A DNA stretch of 64,000 bases, taken from contig OX442323.1 in assembly GCA_949358305.1 (NCBI GenBank), forward strand, positions 4,898,001 through 4,962,000, written 5' to 3'. Under the pieces are notes generated by a model. The model did no database searches. It worked only from the letters and a program-made list of their open reading frames with translations, and had not been told where the DNA came from. Numbering within the stretch: the first letter of the stretch is position 1; the number at the start of each line of letters is the position of its first letter. The position numbers were made by a program, and so were the translations under genes. Below, piece after piece: positions 40,499-54,700 of this stretch. The stretch comes from Strigamia acuminata (taxonomy: Eukaryota > Arthropoda > Chilopoda > Geophilomorpha > Linotaeniidae).

Positions 40499-41058
40499 CT
40501 TCTGACACGCAAGTAAATTGAGTTTGGAAAAGTAAAATCTATGATTTTGGTGGGATGGTTTTGACCAGAGAGGGCGGTGCGTGTTGGATGTGACCAATGG
40601 AAGGGTATTTTATTTTTATTTTTATTTTTAGTTCTAAACGTAAAATATAAATAGTTAATCGGTGGTGTTTAAGAATGGAAGTGTTCTCAGTTTGGTCGTT
40701 TGTTTTAAATGTTATTAAAGTGCACGTGTTCGGCGGTGGAGAGGAATTAGGTGCAATTAATAATGTGCGACGTCTGTTTCGAACATTAGAGTTGATTTTT
40801 TTTGGGATTTTTTTTTTTTTCGGTTTTTATCATGGAAGTTATCTTAATGTTGTTTTAATGGTGCTGTTTATGGATAGGAATGAGTTTTATTTTTTATTTT
40901 TTTTTATTTTTACATCTAATGTTAAAGGGAATTATTGATGCGATAAAATATTTAAAAAACAATAAATATTTTAAATGCTCTTAATTGAGTGCGGGATGCT
41001 AAGTGAACGCGGTATCCTCTAAAACGCGGGTCTGTATTGAACAAAACGACTGAATTCA

Positions 41059-41216
41059 ATGTCTAAATTGAAGAAAATGACTCAAATAAATGTCTAAATT
41101 GAAGAAAATGACTCAAATAAATGTCTAAATTGAAGAAAATGACTAAAATAAATGTCTAAATTGAAGAAAATGACTAAAATAAATGTCTAAATGAAGAAAA
41201 TGACTAAAATAAATGT
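41059..41216. repeat. 31-bp tandem repeat, about five copies
   Basis: The unit reads ATGTCTAAATTGAAGAAAAT followed by GACTCAAATAA, with one-base variants and one copy lacking a T. A degenerate extra copy precedes and another follows. It sits between the divergent genes and is not related in sequence to the 31-bp array at 23540. Confidence 0.85.
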
Positions 41217-41785
41217 TCGAATTGACCAAACCAATTGGATTCAATATCTAAATCTAGGTTCTGTTCATAGAGCGAGCGGTGTTCTATCAGAACATTAACG
41301 ATATATAAACTTGGGGTTATTTTTAAAAATTTAAAACATCCCAAAAACAGCAAGGCTGTAAACATTAGCACATGTCAAGTACAACAAAGCTTGTAACTGC
41401 ACGCCACGTGCAATGTGAACAAATGGAATTTAATTATTTATATTATTCCTGGTATCTTTCAAATACTTAGAAATTTTCAGTTATTGTCCACAATGCGTTG
41501 CATGGACTTAGCAATTTTCTAGGAATGTACAGTATTTCACAACCTGCAGCAACTTTAGAAATCTTATTTCAATTACTCTAAAAATGCATCTAACATTTAT
41601 AACAATAAAAGCATTTTTTGTTATTTAACCAGCAAATGCAATTTGGGTTTAATTAACAAATAAAGAGGTTGTGATGAGCAATTTTCTAAGAATAAAACCT
41701 GAATGCCATTCCATCAGAGGAAACTAATTAAATTTAAAAATGAGAAAAAAATGCAACAAAATATATAAAATTTGAAATCGCAGCC

Positions 41786-42152
41786 CCAACCTAAAAAAAA
41801 TCCCTTACTCACCCAACCCGGGTTATTTTTGACCCCAAGCCGAAAAATTTTTTCTAAAAATGATTGAAAATGATTTTATTCTCTGAGTATTTCATGTTTT
41901 TGAAGAAATTTAAGCAATTCGGTATTTGTCAAAAGAGAGCGACAAAAATAATTGACATTGCATTCAAAAATAGTGAGGAATTTTGTGAAAATTTTTTTTG
42001 CGTTGTTTAAATCTATTATTTATTTATTGTTTGTTATGATGTTAAATGAAAATAAATGAAATTCCAGAATAAAAATCCCAATAGTTTTTGAGAAAAAAAA
42101 ATAAAAACACTTTTGGAGGTCAAAATTGACCCTGGGTTGGGGTGGGGAGGGT
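41786..42152. repeat. dispersed repeat, inverted partner of 43448-43805
   Basis: Starts CTCACCCAACCCGGG and ends GGTCAAAATTGACCCTGGGT. Shared internal words (ATTCGGTATTTGTC, CAAAAGTGTTTTT in reverse) show that the copy in TBC1D19 intron 4 is the same family in reverse orientation. The outermost CCCAACC / GGTTGGG words are inverted, so it is probably a MITE. Confidence 0.65.
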
Positions 42153-42707
42153 TAATATTGTCCATGTATGGTGTAATGCACTTTTAATGTTCAAATCAAA
42201 TGACATTGTGGTCTTTGTACACAAAATCCTTTCAAAAGATTGAATTCTGGGTTGTATCAGTTTTTATTATATTTCCTAAATGCATTATATTATTACTGAG
42301 TCTAAAATGGACAAAAATATCATGTTTTTATGATTTACATTATTAATTGATCGATTTTTTTTAAATCCCAGCTGCTTTTTGCATTTCAAATTAAACAATA
42401 AACGTTTCATGTCTCTTATTATTTATATTGAATAAATTCCAAGAATTATGGAATTGTTTACTTGCCAAAATTTGATTTATAATGTCAAATGGAATTGTTC
42501 TGTTATTAGTTGCTAACGATAGAAGTCACTAATCAGAGGCTTTTGTTGCTTCGTGTTTCCTAGCAACCGTGGCATATTATGGGAGTGTTTTGTTACCTTA
42601 ATATTGACATGTGCAGTGCAGTGAAGCACACCGTATGATACTAGCGAATTGCTCAATTGCCAACGTATTTTGTTTCATTTTGGGATTTAAATGAGAAATC
42701 CGACTCA

Positions 42708-45700
42708 ATGGAGGCAGCTGTATTGAAATTCATTCAGGAAGCGGATTTTTATCCCTTTTTTGTAGAGAATGTGCAGGTAAAAAATAAATGACTTTGAATT
42801 TTGATTAGACAAGTACAAGCACAACTACAATTTTTTATCAGCTGAAAATGCACCAAGTGTCTTTTTTTTTTAATTTTAATTTTAATTTTAATTTTAATTT
42901 TTAATTAAATTTTGGTTTTTCTAGGGTCGACTCAATGCCATTAATTTCACTTGCACAAACAAATTGGAAAGTTTACTTTTGGATGTGCTTAATGATGCAG
43001 GTAAATTTAATTGGATTTAGGTAAACTATATGAGGAAAATTAATGGCTTTATTGACTAAGGAATAAATTACATTATTCTATTAAATTGCTTTAAATTATG
43101 TTTATCAATTAACCTTTTCTGGAGATGAAATGACAGTGGGAATGAGATTTGCCACAAAACATTCATAAATCATGACCTGTGTGTATTTCAGACATAAAAA
43201 GGCAACTGCTGAATGTCATCTCTCAATTTATACGAAAAAATCAACACATTGCAACTCCATTGAAGCCTTTGGCTGATCACAAGGAACCTTTGGATTACAT
43301 TAGAAAAACTCAAGTAAAATTAGCATTTATTTTTTTTATATGAATTTCATGTTTTGTGTTTAGTTTTATTGGGAGAAGAGAATCTGCAAGTCGATCAATA
43401 GCATTTGCAAAGAACTGGGAATTGTTTTGGCTAAAAAGGTAAAATGATTGAGCGGCCCCACCCCAACCTAGGTTCAATTTTGACCTCCAAAAGTGTTTTT
43501 TTTTTTTTTTTTTTTTTTTTTTGTAAATTGACGGGATTTTATTTCCGGAGTTTCATTAATTTTTATTAAAAGCATCATAACAAACAATAAAATAATAATA
43601 ACCAATTCAAGAATTTAAAAAAGTTTTCTAAGACTACTCTTGAATTCAATATCAATTATTTTTGTCACACTCTTTCGACAAATACCGAATTGGTTAAATT
43701 TCTTCGTAAACATGAAATAGTCAAAGAATAGAATTTATTTTCATACATTTTTGGAAAAAAATGACCCGGGTTGGGTGAGTAGGGTATATTTTTAGGTTGG
43801 TACTGCAGGGATGTCCAACCCACAGCCTACGATGGCTATGAATATAGCCCAACACACTAACTTAAAACATTCAAATTTTTATACTTCTAAACCTGATGTT
43901 TAGAAAGTCTAATAAAATGGTTATGTTGGTCTGTCCGCGCACTTCCTGTCAAACCGGAAGTGTAATATTTCTACTTCCGGCTTCAAAACACTTTTACGTA
44001 ATATTACGTCATTTCCGGAAGCAATTTGTAATGTGGAAATTACACTACTTAGACGTGCGTGACATCTATATCGCGCACTTGAGACTTAGTTGTATGTATC
44101 GCGCTTTTGCGACTTCGGCGTCTACATCGCGCATTTGTGACGAGTTAAATCCAACATTCGGTTTGATCCCGAATGTGTTTTTCTTTGCTACAATTTTATA
44201 CAGAAAAGTGTAGAAGGGGTTTAGAAGTCTAATATGTAATGCGTCCATGCCTTACAGATGTTTACTTGTTTTTTTAGATTCTAGTGTTTGTTTTCTTTGG
44301 ACAGCAAACAGCATTAAAATAACAATTTTATTTTATAAAAAAAATAATTTTTTTTAACATGAAAACATTATTTCCGGAATTAATAAAACAAAATTGTTCT
44401 TTGTTGTGTCAGTGTATTTTATGTGTGCTCCAGGACAATGGGATCCGGGAAACCAAAAGGTCGGACTCCCCTGCTGGCTTCCCTGCTCAACTAAATATTT
44501 GAACAAACTAGCTTTATCAGAGATTAATTACTTTCTAGAGACCTGTATCTGAGCAGAAAGAAATGGAAGCAAAGTGGAATGAATTGAGCAATCAAGAACC
44601 AGGTACTTGAATTACTTCTCGCTTGTTTTTCAACTAATTTTATAAATTGCTAAGAACACACACTGCGTCTGAAAAGTTATTATTTTGTTTTATTTTAAAT
44701 GAATGTTTTTGACAGTTTTTTAATCGCAGGAGGATTGAGTAGAAAATATTAGAATTGCTACATTAGAATTAGAATTAGAATGATCAATGTTTATTTTTCT
44801 TCAGATTTGAGTCATTATAGACCAGTTTATGCAGCCAAAGACCTTTTAGATGTGTTCATCGGTTTGTCCAGTCCTAATTACAAAGGTTTTTCAGACTTAA
44901 GGTAAGTCAGGTAGCTTTGCAGGTGCAAATGTTCTATAAATTAACAATTTTGAATTGATTTTTGTTAGATTTGGAAGCCATTGGGGTTTGATTCAACTTC
45001 CTTGGACATCAAAGGATATTCAAATGCTGGTGATTTGTTTTGAAGTTTTCTTGTTATTGAAGAATGTTTTCATCATTATTTTCCACTACCGTAGAGAAAA
45101 ATATTTGAAGAACTAATTGAAAATAAAAATATTTACGGCACAAGCGATCATTGGCAACAAAAAAGGGAAGATGTCGCTGTAAAAGGTAAAAAAGAAATGA
45201 AAAATATTTTCTTTAGGCTGTTGGGAGGGACAGGAATACATTAGTAGCATCAATAAACTATTACGGAGTATATTATTATTATTATTATTAATAATTAAAT
45301 TAAAAAACATTCTCTTGCAAAACACACTTTTTAAGTACTTTCAATCTACATTTTAAATTGTAAACAATTTTTCCTCGAATTTTTTATTCCACGGGGCACA
45401 TTTAATGAAAATATAAAAGCAATAATATTTTGTTAAGTTTACTTTTTTTTGTAGTTTTTCAGGCAAATTGCTTTTTAACATCAAAAGAATTTGGTAAACA
45501 TGGTTTTCCTCAAAGTTTGAGAGCTGAAGTATGGTCCCAAATATTGGGCGTAAACATTACAGACAAGGTATAGAAATATGGATTTTATTATGCTTAAATA
45601 ATTTAATACGTAGATGTTTTGGTAGGAGAAATTGCAGTATGAACAGTTGAAAACATTTGTCTACCAGCATGATTTAATGATTGATAAACTCATCTATAAG

Positions 45701-48700
45701 GTAATTTAATCTTTAAGTTATTTATGATCGCTGCTGCTGGTTTGGTTACTGATGACTCCTGTGTATTTATTTTATTAATTATCTATTAGGACGTTAAATT
45801 AACTGCTGCTAATGATGACCAATATTTTATCTTCCAGGATTATTTACTCCAAGTAAGTTTCATCGAAGAAAATGTGTAAAGAAACGTCCATAAGATGTTT
45901 GCATGTTTTTAAATGTTCCGCCGCACTGCTGTTTGGCGAAAGCGTAATTTTCCGGCCGCTTTTGAGCTATCAAACGCAGCCGAAAGTTTTTAAATTTCAA
46001 ACAGGAAGTTCAAATTGCGCATGCGCAACAGTTAGATTTCGGAAAAAATTAAGGCCGTTCAAAGTTGAAATCTGATTTCATTGATTTCTGAAAATCAAGA
46101 AAATCACGATTTCGGAAATCCATTTTATATTGGACGCACCTATTGACAATTGGTGCCGATGAGGCCATTTTTAACCGGAAATGTTTGCAATAACGAAGTA
46201 TTTGCATATTCCTGTTGCATTTCCGGTTCGTAATAACGAAATTCGTTAAAACGAAATAATTTATAATGGGAGAAATAGGGCGGGCAACCAATAGAAACAA
46301 AAATTGGTTATAATGAAGAATTTGTTTGAACGGTGTTCGCAATAACGAGGTATTCGTTATATTGCAGTTTGTTATAACGAGGTTCGACTTGTCGCGTCCT
46401 ACTTGGTATAGGTTTAAATAGCGCTAACGTGTAACACTTTACCTGTGATCAATTATGTAAATACCCAAATGAATACCAAATGTATGTAAATAAACAGGTA
46501 ATTTATTCACCAGGCTTTATGCCTTTAAAATACACTCAGTAATAATTCTAGAGTCGACGTGGTCAGCGTCGAACAAAGGATTTCTCAAGATGGCGTCGTC
46601 GATTCCGCGTGGTCGGCGGAACAAAGGCGGCGTCTCGAGTTGTCGTCAATTCGTCACGGATTCGTCTTCACGGACGCGGTGGAATGCTCTTTCGAGTCTT
46701 CTATCCGTGCCTGTTGTCTAGGGTTTGTTTAGCGTCGCAGAGGCCTCGTCTAGGAACTTTGGGGTTCCCTACAAAGCACTCGGACACTTACTTCGGCGAA
46801 TAATCGTCTGGGCGATTATTCTGGGTGATTTCACAAGGGCTATTCTCGTGCTTTCGCAGGAATAGCTCGCAAGTGACTTCGTGAGAGTTACAGTTTGCAC
46901 TTTACTCAGCGATCCTCGATCAATCCTAACTTGTAGTTGAAGTTGGCCTGACGGTGAGGTAGTTGCTGTGTTCTTGGTGTCGTTTGTGTAAGTTCTGACT
47001 TTAGGCGGGAAACACAGCCTTTTATGCAGTGGGGTGAAGGGCCGGCGATCAACCAATGGGGGCTGACCATCAGCCGCTTCCTCCCCCTCGGGGCACACAC
47101 CTGCCATGGGGAGGTGGAGCCAACTCGGGGGGGAACGACTCTTCAATCACAGTGACTCAGAGGACAAGCATCCGCCCTGGGGGGACACTTATCCAACTGG
47201 GTCACCACACGTCCCTCCTCCAGCTTCGATCTCGGATCGGAGCGATCTCAATTTTATCGCTCTCCTCTGCGAAGAGCCGGCAGCACTCCTCTGCATGGGC
47301 GGAGGATCACTGGTGGCACTGCCGGGGGCGGCGGTGGTAAATCCGGGGGCAGAGAGGTTGTCAGATCCGCAGGATTCTGTCGCTCGTTGATGAAGTACTG
47401 CGGGTGACCGCCGACCGGCTCGCCAATCAGTCCCGTACGTTCGTGGATCCAAATCCGGGTGGATGCCGGGAATCGGTCGGGAACGAGCCGGATCCTTCGC
47501 GACTCGGCGCTCGATCCGGGTTTCCGGTGGGCTCGCAAGATTCGGCGATGGAAGACGGCGTCCATGGTAGATCGGGCCTCTCTGTTCAGCCATTTGAGGA
47601 CCGACTCGCCGTGATCATCGGAGTCAATGATGCGTTGTCGCGTGAACTCCGACATCTGAAGGAAGGGGTATTCCACTCCCAGCCTCAAATAAAGCTGCGC
47701 TGCTGGGGGCGGCGGAGGCGATGGAGGAAGTGGAATCTCCATTGGACTCTCCAACGGTGGCGTAGCCGGCTCTGTTGTAAGAGCGGCCAGCTCTGCCGCT
47801 GGTGGCGAAGGAGAGGGCAGCGGAGGAGTTCGCGGTCCTCGGTTGGAGCGCTTCGGAATCAATTTGGGTCGATTCGCATACCGCTTCTCCTTTGGGAATA
47901 CCGGCTTTGGGGTCGGTATGTATGGTTGGACCGCCGCCTCTGGGGGGGCGGTCTCGATGGCCTGTGGGAGGCTCGCTGTCGTTCCCGGTATCTCCGGAGC
48001 CTCCCGAATTGTTCGCAACAAGGAAGGGTGGACTCCGGGGTTCCGGTAGCGGAATGCCAACGAACGCATCTTCGAAAACTGCAGGCCTGGGTTCTCCGTA
48101 TTCCTGGCCAGGTCGAAGCGCAGCGAGGCGGGCTCAGGAGTCCATCCGGCCCATACCTGGTACAACGCCCGAGGAAGGTGAACTCCCTCACGGTCGACGA
48201 TTGTCCAGGCCGCCATAGCCTGCCGACTGTCCAAGAAGACGCCCAGGGACAGCAGCTGGGCCATGACGTTCGTCACTGCCAAATTCAAACTGCTCCGATG
48301 GCAGGGGTGAGCGCGGTCCGGATTGCCACTGAATTGTTGTGACAGCGTCCGCATCTGTTCGATCGCCCAATTGATGTGGTGGGTTTGGGCGGCGTCGGCC
48401 TGTCGTATGGCCAACTCGGCAATCGCGGGGTTCTCGTATTCGGCCAGATATTCTTGTAGCTCGCTGAGTGGGGGATAGGCCGCTTCACGCCGGCATCGAG
48501 CGTCCATCTCTCGCTGGGCGTACCATTCGGCGTTGCGATAAGGTCGACACACTCGTGGCGTTGGGGGTGACGGTGGACGGCCCAGCCCGGGTAGATTATC
48601 GTATCTGACCCGCTTCGGAGCTGGATCCCCCACCGGAATCATCCGGGGAGGGGTCCAAGCGGTCACGGCTGGGTTTGTACCCTCGAGGAGTGGCGGCCAT

Positions 48701-51700
48701 CGCGATTGCACTTGTGGGGGCACAAGCGCGGTGGGCACAGCCGGTGTTGAGCCCGACGGCCGGTTGGCCGCGTATCCTCGGAAGGCGTTCTTCAATGCTA
48801 CGGCCAGATCCTGTTTTGTAACCGGCCCATCTTTGTCCGACTCATCTGGGGACATTTGCTCTTCCGTCAACTCTCCCAAATCAATCTCTGCTTGGCGCCT
48901 GGACGGTCCAGCCGTGGGTCCGAGACTCTGGGGTTCGGACCGTTTCGCGGCGGCCATCTCTCGCTCCTTCTCTAATCCCTTAGCTATCAGGGATTGTGCT
49001 CGCAACTTCTGACGTACTTTGCGCTTTCGATTCCTCCGGGTGCTGGCTGCGACGGATCTTCGTTGGGCCGTCCTCTGGGGGACGTCCGTCGGAGAATTCG
49101 GTCTCTGGTGTGATGAGACGGTTCGTCGCGACGAGGATTGATCTGACGACTGTGTGGTAATCGCCATGAACAACGAGGATCTTTTCTTTCCTCGATCTTG
49201 GTGTGTCTCGGTCCTCGCAGCCCAGTGGGCGGAAGATTCGACTGTTCGCTCAGCCCGCGCGTCGTCTGGCGAGGCAGGCTCGAGCGTTACTACTCGGCGA
49301 CACTCCGAGCGCACGACAACTCGAGTTCGGGAACTGGAGCTGCTCGAGCGGCTGCGGTAGTCGCGGCTCGTTGACGGGCCGGCCTCTATTGGGGAGACGG
49401 CCTGTCTTCTTCGTGCGGGTCCGCGTGGGGCGGACTCCGCCGGACGCTTCGATCTTCTGTGATGGCGGCGACTTCCCAGGATACCAGCGTGGTATAACTG
49501 CCACATCTCAGACTGCGTGGCCGTAAAATTCGCCGGCGGTATCCATCTGGGTGTCAGATGATCTTCTTCGATGTCGCGAAGCCATCTACGGATTTCTTCG
49601 GGGGAGAAACCGTTTCTCTCGAGAACTCGGGTTACTCCGTGAGTCTCGGTGCGCTTTAAGCGTTTGATCTCGTCGTCCACTATTCTCTGGCGGGCTGCCA
49701 AGGTCGGGGCCTCGCTCCACCTATGGGAGGTGTGCAGCTCGGCCACCGTGCCTGGGTAAGCCTCTTCCAGGTACCCGGAGTAAACGGGGCTCGGCGGATC
49801 CGCATCGGGTGGGATCCGCGGCCCCACTCGCTCCCTCATCTCCTTCGTCATGCACTCGACCAGCGTTTTTGATCGCTCGAATTTTTCCTCGAGGGTCCTG
49901 GAATACATCAATCGGATTTTCCAGGCGCTGGTCTCTGCAGGATAGGCCTGCCGCAGGTAAATCGGCAGGGCTCCGCGAAAGATGTTGTTGGCGGTTGACG
50001 CCGTCGGAGGCAGGGCGTCCCACGATTCTAGCGGGTCGACCTGAATAATTTTAGATCACAAGATTAATATAATAAATCCCAGTTAACGATGGGGATCAGA
50101 AATATGCTCAAGATCGACGGTGGCAGCAACTCCTTTCTTTTGTTGCGGCCGTCGGTCTTATTTTCTTGTTTCGCAGTTCTGCGATGATCTCCGCCGTCGT
50201 AGCGCTGATCCAACACTACTTTTGAACTCAGGTGATCCGCTTTTTTGGAAGGGGTCGCAGGCAAAACCGATCGTTAAATTTTAATTTCTTACGTTAAACT
50301 TTTTTATTTTAACTCTAATCGTATTTTAATTTATTACGATGTTTAAATTTAAAAGAAAGAAAACCTTTAGTTTTGGTTTTGGTTTGCCACGACGCCATTC
50401 CGCGAACACTTCCTTTGTTCTAGTTTTTTGGCGGCCTTGACTCCGAGGTGAATCTGGGTCCACTCTCGGGTTTTTAGCCAGCCTTAAATCAACAATAAAA
50501 CAGAAAGAAATATATCAGTCACAAGTCACGCTCCAATCTGGGTTGGATGCAACAGATTCAAAGAATTATGTGATTTCTCTGGGGAAATCACACTAATTTA
50601 CCTGCAACGGCGGTTGTTCGTCCCAATTCTCATCTTCTTCTGCATTTACGATTAGGCCGTCGCTCTCGTCTCTCGACGATGCGCTCGGCTCTAATCGTGG
50701 GTTGCGTCGATCGGCCATTTCAATTTAGGAAAATGAAGTTTTGTTTGAGAGGTCTTTGTCTTTCTCTTTGGGGGAGAAGCAAAAACACGTCTCGTCGTGT
50801 TAAAAACAGTCGGAAACTGGGCCTATCGACGCTGAGAATTGTGGGTCTCGAACGCGTCTCGTATTTTGCGAGATCCGCCGTGCTGGCAATGACGCTACGG
50901 GGTCGACCGCGTGGTTTCGTTGTCACGTGGTCGCCCGCTACGTCATAACTTCTCGTCTGTTAGTGGTGACTGCGACAATTCGTTGCGAAGTTTGGATTTA
51001 GCTAATTTTTCGCGTCTCAACATGTGCAGCAGCTCTCGTAAGTAAATCTTTTTATTTTACAAGGCCTCCGCTCCATGTTATCACATTTTCTTTTATTTTT
51101 AGTTCTTCCCCACGACTTTGCCGTCCCGAATGAACGGATTATTGCTTCGTCGTGGTCGAAGGTTGATTTTCGACGTGCTCGTAGATCGTGACTCTACTTG
51201 CTCGTTCATCTCCGATGTGTTGGCATTTTTCTCATTACTAATTTTTTTATTTTCCATTTCAGAAGTACTTTCTTCTGCTTCCTCCCTCTCCGAAATTGCT
51301 TGCTCCGGCTGTGCTGGAGCCTCGTCGGCCGGAGATTCGGCGTCGAAGAATTCATCCTCGTCCTCCGCTATATTTTCAGCTTCATTTGTTTTTTGGAACG
51401 TGTCGACCACGGTGCCCCCTTGGCCGCTGTGTGTCTGACCTTCCAGCCAGATTTCTTGGGGAAACTCTGGCAGATATGGCCTTAAATCTCGGCCATGTAT
51501 CGACTGAAAATTTTTGTTGTCCTCTAAGCGGCGTAGTTGGTATGCGTTGCCGCCGTGTTCGGCCACAATTACATAGGGACCGTCCCTCTTGTCGGCTAAA
51601 CCTGCGGCGATGCCCCTCGCTGCATTGGACAACGTGTGTGCCTCCTTCCACACTAGATCATTCACTTTAAAGTTCGCGAAAGCGAGATCGCCTTCTTTAT

Positions 51701-54700
51701 CTGCGATTCTTTCTCTCATGTTGAAAATATGCGCCATCATATGCTGGTATGTGTCGGATATAGTCTGTTCCAACCGGCACACGTACTCGTGTGGGCTCGA
51801 TGGGTCTAATACGTTAACAGCTTCGGCAACGCGTGGGTCCCATGGCATCCTTAATTCGCGGGCGAAGTTGAGGTACGCCGGTGAGAATTCGCGTGTTCTT
51901 GACACGGTTGAGCGAATGCTGAAAGCGATTTCTCGCAGGTATTCGTCCCATCGATTGTGAATATCGGTGAATACTGTCAGCGCATATTTTATGTCTTTAT
52001 TTAATCTCTCGACTGGGTTTGTCTGAGGATTATACGTGGAGGTGTTTGATGCATCCATTTTAAATTTTCTACAGAAGTCCTTATATATTCTCGATCGGAA
52101 TTGGGGGCCGTTATCCGAAATGAGTTTTCTGGGAAACCCAAATCGCATTGCCACGTCGTAAAGGCACTCGACTATGTTTTCAGCCGAGGGCTTCGCGAGG
52201 GCGTACAGCTCCGGCCATCGGGTGGCCACGTCCATAATTACGAGAATATACATGTTCTTGTTTCCCGTTGTGGGCTTGGGGCCCATCAAGTCTATGCTTA
52301 AGCAGTCAAACGGTGCGTAGGGTCCGAGAGACATGGCGTTTCTGGCCACTTTATCTCGCGGTCTGCACGCTTGGCACCGGGGGCAGTGTCGGATAAATTT
52401 CGTTATCTTTTGCCGCGCGCCCGGCCAGAAGAAAAGTTGTTTTACTCGATAAAGGGTCCTCGCCACGCCAGAATGGCTGGCGAGCGGGTGTCCGTGCATC
52501 AGCCACAACAGTCGGGTGTGCAGCGATGCCGGCACGACCACTTTAACCGAGTTTCCCGCTCCGCTGAGGTCATCTTGAAACGTCGGGTGGTATTTTACCA
52601 GGAGTTCATCATCTATGAGGTAGCTTGTTGCTTCTTTGACGAACTGTTTCCGGCGGTGTGGGTTTGTCATCCCTTCCGGAAATTCGCCGTTCAGCAAATA
52701 TTGCGTTATAATTTGACATTTTGTGTCTGCTGCCTGGTGTTCGACGAACTCACGTCTCGTGGGTGGAGCGTATTGTGTTTTTTCTTCAATTTTTGCTGTG
52801 AAGGCGCGTAGTAGTGTTTTGTGGGTTTCTCCGGGGGGCGGAGATTGAATTTCGGATGTTGAATTGTTTGTCCCAGCTGGCTGGTATGTTCGAGTCCAAA
52901 AACCACAAAACGTTCTATCTTCAGGCTCCATCACTGGTAGCTCGTTCGCCTTTCGCAAACGCCATATTCTCCGTGGAGTCGGGCAGTACAAGAGGTGGGT
53001 GTCGTCCTCGCCGTCGTCGTCTGGTCCCTGGGGGTCAGAGGCTGGGGCTCTCGAGAGGGCGTCGGCCACATGATTGTACTTCCCGGGGCGGTACGTAATT
53101 GTTATATCGCACGCCATTAACTCCAGTTGCCATCGTGCGAGTCGGCCGGAGGGTTCCTTGAGCTTCATCAACCAGCTTAGTGCCTGGTGATCTGTCTGAA
53201 CCTCGAAGTTCGTGTACTCCAGATAGTCGCGAAATTTCCGAACTGCCCAAATTACGGCTAGGCATTCTAGTTCCGTTGCCGTATAATTTTTCTCCGCGCC
53301 CTGTATTTTTCTGCTTATAAACATACAGGGTACTTCTTGCGAGATTCCGTTGTACACGTGGGTCTGCAGAAGGGCTGCACCCAGTCCGATTTTACTCGCG
53401 TCGGTGTGCAACACGAACGGTCGGTTTAGGTCCGGCAATGGCATCTTTTCGACGTCAGCCAGCATTTGCTTGATAGTGCTAAATGCGGCCTCGCACTGGA
53501 CCGTCCACTCAAACTCTTTATCCGTTCGTAAGAGATCCGTTATAGGCGCGGCCACTTCAGCCAGACCAGAGAGTAGTCGGCCGAAGAAATTGACCATGCC
53601 CATGAATCTCTGGACACCTTTTATATCTTCGGGGGCGGGGAATCCGTTTATTGCTTTGACTTTTTCGGGGTCAATCGCGATTCCCTCGACTCCTATTCGA
53701 TATCCTAGGAAGGCAAGCTCTTTCCTGCAAAACTTGCTCTTCCCTGGATGGATGTGGAGTCCTGCCTTGGCTAGGCGAGAGACCACTCTATCGATGTGGT
53801 CTATATGTTCTTCGAATGTGTCCGACGTTATTATGATGTCGTCGAGATACGCCCACACGAAGTCGTGCAGCATATCTCCCAACACGCTTTCGATCAGTTT
53901 CTGGAACGTGCTCGGGGCGTTTACAAGCCCGAACGGCATCACGTTGAACATTAGTCTTCCTATCGGGGAGTAGAAAGCCGTTTTCAGTTTGTCTTCGGGT
54001 TTTAGCTCCACTTGCCAATACCCCTTTGACAGGTCCATGGTGGTTACCCACTTGAACGGGCTCAGTTCCCGGAGGATCGAGTCTATAGACGGCATCTGAA
54101 TCGGGTCTATAACCGTTATCGCGTTCAGGGGGCGATAATCAATGCATAGTCGAGGTTCCGAGCCTGGACGCATCACCAGGACGATCCGCATGGCGTATTC
54201 GCCCAGGGCTTGCGTTACTATGCCCTTGTCGAGCATGTCTTGGCACATTTGCGTCACGATGTCTCTTTTCTGGGGGTTCATCCCCTTGTAAGGCACTCGA
54301 ATCGGCTTGTCTGTGGTTAAGACTATTTCGTGTGTTGCTTCCGTCGTTCGACCAGGTGTCTTGGTCAGAATTCTTTCATGCTTTCGAAGCACTCGCCTTA
54401 GTAGCGATGCCTCGTTAACACGCAGTGCTGCCTCCCCGACCAGGGTGTCCACGACGTTACTCCTCTGTAATTCCAGAGTGAAGGCTGCGAAATCGTAATC
54501 TTGGACGAATTTTCGCAATCCTCTTCCGTATTCCTCTTTGTCCTTGGCTTCGTCCAGTAATTTTTGGGGAACTACGGGGACTGACCGTTCTCCCTCGGGA
54601 CTTATCCAGTTCCATGAACGGGTTATCGGGTTTGGCTGAATTTTCAGTTTCGCCATGATGTCCATCCCTAGGAGGAATACTTTGTCGTGGGATGGCAAGA

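Larger units (their letters stand above)
40499..42707. promoter_or_regulatory. divergent intergenic region, receptor 3 and TBC1D19
   Basis: This 2.2-kb segment separates the start codons of receptor 3 (minus) and TBC1D19 (plus), so both promoters should be in it. I saw no decisive TATA box or initiator. It contains a 31-bp tandem array and one dispersed repeat (both listed), leaving about 550 bp on the receptor side and about 550 bp on the TBC1D19 side as the likelier regulatory DNA. Confidence 0.5.

Noticed and set aside
46150-46389. Complete pogo-like element around the retrotransposon
   Set aside because: Only the right half and the TA on the far side are convincing; no left end was found between 45853 and 46150, so only the half is listed.
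46609-47146. Open frames of 64 and 125 codons in the LTRs (also 58656-59193)
   Set aside because: They occur identically in both LTRs, on both strands, and lack any family resemblance. They are by-products of the GC-rich LTR.
47404-49526. Plus-strand frames up to 312 codons opposite the third gene of the Ty3 element
   Set aside because: Shadows of the minus-strand coding frame in GC-rich DNA; no motif or start context.
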